From positions 28,745,062 to 28,809,061 of the forward strand of contig QVOM02000116.1 of assembly GCA_003586115.2 (NCBI GenBank): DNA of 64,000 nucleotides. Direction: 5' to 3'. A model generated the notes under the pieces. That model saw only the letters and a program-made list of their open reading frames with translations. It did no database searches and was not told the origin of the DNA. Each line of letters begins with the position of its first letter. The stretch's first letter is position 1. This stretch comes from Salvator merianae. Taxonomy: Eukaryota > Chordata > Lepidosauria > Squamata > Teiidae. Positions 56,167-64,000 of the stretch are shown piece after piece. The translations under genes and the position numbers were made by a program.

Positions 56167-58629
56167 CCAGTCACATACATTTCAGGTTAATCTGAGTATC
56201 CCTTTTCACTGGCTTTTGGACAGACCTAAATCTGAGTAATATGCTGTTGAGAATATCCAGAAAAAGTAAGCTGTTGTTATTTACTTGTTCTTTTGTGAAT
56301 CTGATTCTACTGAATATTTATTGTCATATGTATGTACCCTAGTTGGTTTTTTTAAAGTATGACAAATGCATCATTGACATAATAGATCCTTATTTCTTGT
56401 TTAATATGTGGGAGGGCTGGACCTTCTGGACATTGCATTACTGTTTCTGCTACGAATCCTGAAATGGGGTATGTGACTGAATGCAGTATTGCACGTATCA
56501 TATTTGAGCCGAGTATACATGTAGATGTATATGCATAGTTGGAAGAAACTGTGAACATGGACATGATCAATTTTCCTGCCACCACTTATCCTGCACAAAT
56601 CCTACTGCTAAACCCTCCAGTTTCTGGACCTTTTATGGACAGAGACAGGAAAACAACTTCTGTGAAACTTTTTCTTGCAATTAAACTGCTGACGGTAACT
56701 TGCCTCATAGCCCAAACCACAGAAGTAGGTTGTATAATGTATATGTATACAGCACTATGGGTGTTACTCCAGGAAGGTCATAGAAAGTTCTCATTAACAT
56801 GGTAAAAATCACACCCAGAGGAGAACTTACATGTTAATAACACCCCATAGACTATTATGGGATGAAAGGTTAAGCTGCCCATGCCTGAAAATGTCAAAAT
56901 TATGAAATCAACATATAGCCAATAGCATTTTGTTGAGTATGAATATTTCCTAGTCTATAACTGTATAAAAACGACAAGAGCACACTTTTGGGGTGTGTCA
57001 GTTTTGAGAACTATCTCCTGGTACCCACTATTGCTAGCAGTAAAGCTTGTTCAGCATCTACCCCAGTGTGTTTTACTGGGCATATTGGGCATAAACCCAG
57101 TTTCGACTGGGACACAACACTTTGATTTACTATTGTTTTGAAACACCTACACCTTAAATTTTAGGGTGTTCAAAGTATCATTAGTGTTAAATTTTCATTT
57201 TCGGTATGTAGTTATGCATATTTCTGCATACAGCGGCAGAAGTGTGAAAACAAATGGCCCTTTGCTTTTCCAGTGGAGAAGCCTAGAGGCAAGGGAATCC
57301 AGTTTAACCTGAACCCCAGAAGATTGATACTACATTCAAACATTCTTAAAACCAACTGAAACAAGATTGTCAGGGGATTTCTGGCCTATTCCCAGGCTAA
57401 GTATATTTTATTCTAAAATCAATATATAGATTTTGAAGGCAACTATTAACTCACACAAGCTTGCCATATTGTTACTGTTGCTAGAGATGCTTTGTCATCC
57501 TAAGTCCTTTATCTCTGTGCTTAATAAGAATAAAAAAGATATATATCTTTTTTTAGTTTTCAGGGTTTTTTTCAAAACGTATCTATTATAGCAATACTAA
57601 TATGTGTTCAGATCCGAATAAAAGCAGGGTCTAGAAAAAGGATTTTATAAACAGGCTAAGGGTTTTATATATAAAAATGTTACAGAGAGACTACAGAACA
57701 AGTCCAGTGGTCTAAAAACTACCGTTCAAATAAAGGTTTTTTTTCCTGACAGTTTGTTCTAGTTTAAAGAAATAATGACAAGAAGTTTTGCCAACATTTA
57801 GAACATTTGGCTTACCTGAAGCATACCAACCAGTGTCAGCAGTTCAAGAACATGGAACAACTCCCAGGTCAAACTAATTCACAGGGATGATCTATTTCTT
57901 CAATTATTACAGAAGAAAATAAATGAAGATGGTGAAATAGCCACAGCTCCATTTAAAGATAGTCAGCAACAAATAACACTAAAGAAATAGCAATGATCAG
58001 CCCAAAAACTCAAGTGTCTTCAGCCTGATCTTAGGCTTTATCTGTATGGCACTCAAAAGGAACAGGATCCGGGCAGGAAGCGCCGGTCCCACTGTCAGGG
58101 TAAGTGGGATGCCATCCAAACACCATTTGCCCAACGCAGATGTGAATCTTCCACACAGCTACATTGTTTCTGTTCCAGCTGGTCATCATCTGGCCTTGTT
58201 TCCAGTTCATTGTAAGATGGATCTTCATGTAAATGGCACGAGATAAGTCATTTTCCTCCATGTTTCCACATGGGTGGGGGAAGGAAGAGTCTCAGACTCC
58301 ACAGTCATCCCAAGAGCAGTTCCTGAGGCTTACCAGGAAGCCACTACCGGATCAGCTGCAGAGGGTCGGGGGCTGGTGAATTTAAACATCAGGCCTGGAT
58401 CTCCCAAGCAGTCACACCTTTCAATTACTACTATTTGTGATTTGCCTTCTTTTTTTCCCTATCTTCCTTTTCCATTTGTTTTCTGTCCATATTTTTTCAT
58501 CTTCTTTATCCATTTTCACCCCAAGAATTTTTTTTAATAGTTATCCAATTTGTTCATGTAAACACAGAGCCTGAAGACAGTGTCCCATATTTCTCCCATC
58601 ATAAGTATAAAGTTGCCCAGAACAGACCT

Positions 58630-58952
58630 TGGTGCTTTCCACGCTTACCTCTAGTGTGGTCCAGGAAGGAGTCAAAGGAGCCTGTCTTCCACACACTGTC
58701 GTGGGACAGGCAGTCTCCCCATTCCCCTGGAACGTTCCATCAGCACAGGGCAGATCACAGAGTGGGATAGCATGCCCAAAATGGCTCCCTATCCCACTGT
58801 ACTGGTATATTTTGACATCAAGGTCTACTGCCATACTAGTGGGTCCATGGGGGACCCTTTTCAGTGGTGCTTTAGGAAGCATCACCAGAAGTGGTGCACT
58901 GTTGAAAAAAGCCCTCCCAGAAATGTCCTGGCATGGAATGGGGAAATATGGA
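58630..58952. mobile_element. Possible Harbinger-like MITE
   Basis: The right end atatggaaacggccc before TTA resembles the right end at 6087. A partner ggtgctttccacgct lies at 58630. The pairing is weak. Confidence 0.3.
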
Positions 58953-59429
58953 AACGGCCCTTAACCCAAGAAACAAAATTACCAACTGCAGGGTTTATTT
59001 TATGTACTTAATGTTCAGAGTTGTTTGTCCTTATTCTGGCCTCTGCCCAGAGAAGCTATTCTCCTGATTTGACACCCTTCCTGCTCTTTTTAATTTTAGC
59101 CAAGAATGAGAAACAAGATTTGTCATTTTTTATTCAATTACTACATTGATTTTCAAGACTCACTACAGCATATTGTTGACTAGAGCCAGAATGTCAGATG
59201 TGCCCACAGAATGAAAAGCATTATGGAACCCCCAAGCTGCCAGTTGTTGGCATTAAAGGGTGATTAGAAATGGCTACTAGTCATGATATTGTAGATTATT
59301 TTTGAATTTTACACTTTAGATGTCAGAATCAGTGATGGATTGTAGTCCAGGAAACTTAACATTAATCATGTTCCCTCTCACTTGTCTCCTTTCTAAACAA
59401 AAAAGACACAACACATTGCAACTTCTTCT

Positions 59430-60130
59430 AATAGGAGAGCTCCATTAGCCTCTTGATCATTTTAGCTATCCTCTTATGAACCTTTTCTGCTACCGCCTTT
59501 CTAAAATGTGGTGATCAAAAGAGAATACAAAAGAGAAGCACAGCAACATCACTGATTTGTATATTTAATGATGATGGTGATGATGACGACAACAATGATA
59601 ATAATGATAATAATGCTATTTTAAATCTCATTTCTTATTAACGTAAGCATGCTGTTCGTCTTTTTACAGTTTGATGCATGCTGAGTTGATATCGTTAGGC
59701 CAAGATCTCGTTCTCTCCTGATCTCAGCAATCTCAGATCATATTATTCTTTAGGTGTAGTTAGGATTATTTTGCTCATTTATGCGTCACTTTACTCTTGC
59801 TCACACTGGAAGCATCTAATTTTTGATGCCTAGGTCCTTTCAGAGATGCTTTCAGAGTTCTTCCCTGTTGCTTTTTTGGTTTCCCTGTGTTGTGCAATTT
59901 GGTATCATCAGCAAACTTGGCTATTTCCCGCTTACCTTTAGTTCAAGCTCATTAACTAACAATTATTCATTCCCAGTAAAGAACCTGGAGGCCTCTAACT
60001 TGTTACAACTCTCCAACATGATAAATGCCCTTTACCCCCTTCTTATTTTATGCTTTCTGTTCCTAAACAGGTTGCTTATTCATAAGAGGATGTGCTTGTT
60101 CATTTCATGTCTGCTAAGGTTACTGAGGAG
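59430..60130 (-). mobile_element. CR1-like LINE 5' region remnant, antisense
   Basis: The sequence follows the antisense order of a common reptilian CR1-type LINE: tcctcttatgaaccttttct, ctttctaaaatgtggtgatc, gttcgtctttttacagtttg, ggccaagatctcgttctctc, gcgtcactttactcttgctc and ttggtatcatcagcaaactt. A GAT repeat (59567-59617) has expanded inside it. Confidence 0.55.
59567..59617. repeat. (GAT)n-type trinucleotide repeat
   Basis: Imperfect GAT, GAC, AAC and AAT units. Confidence 0.85.
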
Positions 60131-60284
60131 TCTAAGTAGCTGAAGTCTTCTGGTGGCTTTCTATATTCTTAAATCACTAGGAGAAAAGTCAGGATTATTG
60201 GTATATAAAAATTAAATGATATTTCAGCTGACAATACTGCTATGCTTAACAACTTCAAATCTTTCCACATTTATTTGTTTTGTT

Positions 60285-60395
60285 TTGTTTAAGTATTTGT
60301 ATGGCTATCTTTACCCAAAGGTCCAGAGTGGGTCAGAACAATAAAAAAGATAAAATCCATACATCCTAAAACATAATTAAAATAAATTAAAAGAT
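60285..60395 (-). mobile_element. L2-like LINE 3' tail, antisense
   Basis: tttacccaaaggtccagagt, gggtcagaacaataaaaaag and taaaacataattaaaataaa match the 27180-27260 block. Confidence 0.6.
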
Positions 60396-60524
60396 ATGTC
60401 TACACTTCTGGGGTTTAGACACCAAATGAAAACTTGTCTTTTTATCAGACCTTTCCAAAGTGAATGCTTGTTTGTATATCCCATTGTTGATTTTAATCTT
60501 GTTTTTACATAATCATTTATTCTT

Positions 60525-60597
60525 TGCAAACTGCTTCAAGATTATATTTTAATGAGAAGCAGTTATATAAATATTTTAAATAAATAAATGTCAAAAT
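60525..60597 (+). mobile_element. LINE/SINE 3' tail
   Basis: tttgcaaactgcttcaagat, then gcagttatataaatatttta and AATAAATAAATG. Confidence 0.5.
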
Positions 60598-63500
60598 ATG
60601 GTGTCTCTGCTTGAAACTAATGTCTGTCGGTGTTATAAGGCAGAGATGGGCAATGCTGCATTTTCTGACACAGTCTTAGACTGTGTTCATACTGAGAATT
60701 TTTGAAGAGTCCATTTTCTGGAATCACTCCAGATGTAGACAAAGGAACAAAAACCCATGTCACAAAGTTTAAAAACTAAATGCATAAAAAGCCTCCCACA
60801 TTACTGATTCTCTTCCTCGTCGGTTGTGGCATCACCTTCCCTCCTCAGTTTGCTCGCTTCCTATTTGCTGCTGCTGGGCTGTTTTCCAGGACCCTGACTG
60901 AATAGTGCCCATAGGCCACTTCAATTGGCTCAGGAGCCTCCATAGCTCCTGCCCTATCCAACCCAAACTGCATGAATCACCCCTTTTGCATCTGCAAAAG
61001 GGGAAAACAAAAGGAAACCTCTGGACACGGTGGTGGTTTTTATTGCCCATTTGTCTCATGAGTTTCAAATTCACTCCCAGGCCATCCTTAATTGCGTGTC
61101 TGGACACACTCTTAAAGGCAGCAAACTGACATTGGATGAGGCACAAGCCTAAAGCTGGGAGAACCTAACCTGCTTTTCGCTCACACACAGCTTTCATGTT
61201 TGAGAAAGGTTACCTAGCAGAGCTCAACTCTTTGTGACAGGACAAACAAATGCATTTGGTTTTCTTGGCAAGAAAACAGAAGACGTTCACCTTGCTTCCT
61301 CCTCAAATATTTTTCAATTCCCAATTTCATTTATAACCCCTGGTATTTCCAGGCTGTCTCCCTCTGAAATAATTGCCAAACCCAAACAGGAAGATGAAGC
61401 TTCATACTTTTATACAGATTTAACAGTTTGGTGTTTTATTTAAATGTCTGTCCATTTTTATTTTTTTTTGGTAAAGAATCTCATATTATAGAGAATTTTG
61501 ATAGAAAAGTTTCCTAAAATAACACATTTCTCAAGGTTAGTGTCACTAATGTATACAGTGATGCTGACCTTGCCTAAAGATAAGTATTTCTATAATTTTG
61601 TTGCTGAGAACGCAAACATTAGAGGTTCTCATAGCAGTCAATACAGCCCCTCTTGGGAAGAAGTAGAACTTATTGGGAAGGGAGGGAAAGCTCTCTCTAT
61701 CTTTTTAACTCATATTTGTTTCACTTATTTCTTTATCCTCATATGATGTTTTTACTTGACATGAAAGTATACCTGTAAAAAAATAAAATTAGGTCCTCAG
61801 GGAGACAATAAGAAAAACCTCTATGACTTTCAAAATAATTGCCTTTAGTTTGGTTCATGTAGTCCTTCTGAAAGAACAAATAAAGTTACATTTAGAGTGA
61901 TTTAACTTATTTTTCCCCTTTCTTAATACTAGGTGGGGAAACAGAGGTCCATTTTTTAACTTGCCTAACACAGAAAGGTTACTGGGAAGGGATAGTTTTT
62001 ACTTAGCTCTAGCAACTGTCTTCAACGCTAAGATGGAAAGAAAAAGACTCCTCATATTCTTCATGCTGGATGAAAAATAAAACAGGTAGTTGGGGAACAG
62101 GATGAAAACCTCAGTAGCAAGGGCATGCAATGATTTGCCCAGTGGACCACATGAGAACATTCTACATGAGCCTATCTTCTCTAAGGAAATGCTAAGAAAG
62201 TAAAACAAAGCCCCACAAATTCTGGAAAGAGATCTTATTTTGTGTGTTGGGGGGGATGCATACTATGTGCCAAACAATGTTCAAAGTCTCAAGGAGTGAA
62301 GCTCTGCTTGGCCTGCTGAGAGACCCATGGTTCTTCACTTCCAGAAGACCTTAAAAATGTGCCGGACAGCTGGTGAAAAGCTATGCAGCAGCTGTAGCTG
62401 CAGTTCACCACAGACCAAATGAGGTCACAAACAGGGTGTGATTTCCAGGGAGTCTTCACATATAAGGGTGGATTCTTGAGCTGGATGATTCTAGGTCAAA
62501 GAGTTAGACCCATGGTCAGTTCAGGTTAGTTTTGAACGGAACACGTCATTCCACATTTCTGCACATCTAAGCTTGCTTGGCATCCATTTCCACCCTGCAG
62601 GTACCATAAAAGATCTGCACTAAGCACAAGTGCTCTGTGTCTGTTGGTCTGTGGCTCCACATACTGCAACTTATTGTTTACATTCAAGTACCATTCTTCA
62701 CCCTGAGTTCCCAGAGCAGTTTATATAAGAAAAGCATATTAGAACACATGTTCATTCCTCATCAAGTGTGGAAATGGAGGAGACAGAGGCCAATGCTAAT
62801 AAAGGAGTTCCCCATCTTGCTCTGCTTCTCCACTCCCCTCAGACTAGAAAGAACATCTGGTGCCAGATGAGAAGGCACATGAGGATCAAGATCTGCCATA
62901 AAAATGAGGTAAAGCTAGTTTCTAGCAGATGCCCTCCTTTATTTTGTATCAGTATACTGTATGAAAAAATGATGTGGTAATTTTAAAATTGCTCAAGTTA
63001 TCATTATCATTACCATTCTTTGTATTTTGTAGGAAGTACAGTATTATTGTTCTATTTTAAGTGCAATATTGTTGTTAGATCTTGTACCCAAATGAGAAGG
63101 CTATAAATATTAAGAAGGATCAATATGTAGGTGAGTGCAAGGAGACAGTCAGAAATGGGCTAGGGGCTTGTAGCTTCTTACCTATTTTAGGATAATACCT
63201 TGCACAGCCTGAGTATTGCCACATGCCACTGTTGCAAACCACTCCAAGTGGTACATTTACTGCACAATTACACTTATTTTTGAGATGATACACATAGGAT
63301 TGCACTGTGCACATGGGATCATCATAGTGTACGACACAAATAAGTAACAATCAATGGTGCCCAACATGAATGAATAGTAATTTTATGTGGTAGCATATAT
63401 TTAATTATATCTCCAGTATAAATTCGGGATTTGATTATATCCAATAAAGGAACATAAGTAGTATTAAAAATCGCTGAAAACTGTGATCCAAAAAACAGCT

Positions 63501-64000
63501 TGACGAACAGCCAGGATATAAAAAATTATTTCTTTTGCATAATTTTATTGATTCCACAATGTCCCACAGCAAGTAGATGTGGTAGATGGATTGGATATAT
63601 GAGACTGGAAAGGCTACATGGCTGAAAGTTATTTCTATTCTTCCACCAAGACCCAATGACCAGCAAATCTTGTAAAGCTTTTAATAAAACTATTCCCCCC
63701 CCCCTTTATAATCCAAATCAAAGGTCGAGAACTTTTTAACAATAGGTGTGGTGATAACACCTCCTGAGTAGCATTAACCATCCTTCTCCCGCTAGAGGCT
63801 GGGACAGGTTAACCTGAACCCTCCCTCCAGGTGTTATTACATATAGTATCAGTTTTAGCAGATACAAATAATGGTCAAATTTATGGAATTTGTGGTCCAA
63901 CAATATCTGTGGTTACAACTTGCCTACCCTTGACTTGAGGAGATCAAGTGAAAATCCCTTAGCACTGGTATTCCTTCAGCAAACGAATAATGAAATTTTG

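Larger units (their letters stand above)
55036..59429. other. Intergenic sequence, no gene seen
   Basis: Contains a 30-bp tandem duplication (55843-55900), a tRNA-like SINE scrap (56105-56166) and a possible MITE (58630-58952). The rest is AT-rich without recognisable exons. Confidence 0.5.
60131..64000. other. Intergenic sequence to the window end
   Basis: Only an antisense L2-like tail and a plus-strand LINE tail are recognised. Open frames of up to 104 codons (for example 60832-61146 minus) show no recognised domain. A neighbouring gene may lie beyond the window. Confidence 0.5.

Noticed and set aside
1..64000. CRISPR array, bacterial operons or phage genes
   Set aside because: No regularly spaced direct repeats with unique spacers and no prokaryotic gene layout; the window is vertebrate.

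Overview
This is a window of a vertebrate nuclear genome, almost certainly a squamate reptile (a lizard or close relative). Two things point there. The protein-coding content is a split class B G-protein-coupled receptor gene with vertebrate GT-AG introns. The interspersed repeats are reptilian: a Sauria-type tRNA-SINE with a Bov-B-like tail at 17980-18225, several CR1-type LINE 3' ends, an L2-type LINE with reverse-transcriptase remnants, and many short palindromic DNA transposons. There is no bacterial or viral gene organisation, no CRISPR array and no rRNA.

The only host gene I can support lies on the + strand from 2084 to 21116. It is the 3' part of a calcitonin-receptor-family receptor (CALCR/CALCRL type). 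Six exons encode 254 codons, from the start of transmembrane helix 3 to the stop codon. Exon sizes are 154, 61, 67, 219, 42 and 222 bp including the stop, all with GT-AG boundaries and compatible phases. The exons for the signal peptide, hormone-binding domain and TM1-TM2 must lie left of the window. The protein combines CALCR-like and CALCRL-like residues, so it may be a separate third paralog rather than the orthologue of either human gene. No gene symbol is assigned.

The introns (about 5.9, 0.08, 3.9, 4.1 and 4.2 kb) and the roughly 42 kb downstream of the gene hold no other exon that I recognise. Their content is repeats. CR1-type LINE ends lie at 2745, 5226, 10110, 37335, 40908 and 54600, with antisense CR1-like remnants at 32845 and 59430. 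L2-type pieces lie at 27130-28740, with others at 11536, 42250, 44638 and 60285. There is also a candidate solo LTR (47215-47690), a mariner remnant (52202-52587), a CpG-rich hAT-like element with a perfect 8-bp target duplication (48949-49212), tRNA-derived SINE fragments and many microsatellites.

The most striking pattern beyond the gene is a dense group of foldback elements of about 100-1000 bp. Their ends start with GG, many carry a CAC core about 8-12 bases in, and several are flanked by 3-bp duplications (TTA, TAA, TAT, ATA or TCA). This looks like one PIF/Harbinger-type MITE superfamily that has diversified into several subfamilies. Two members are split by later CR1 insertions, which gives a relative insertion order.
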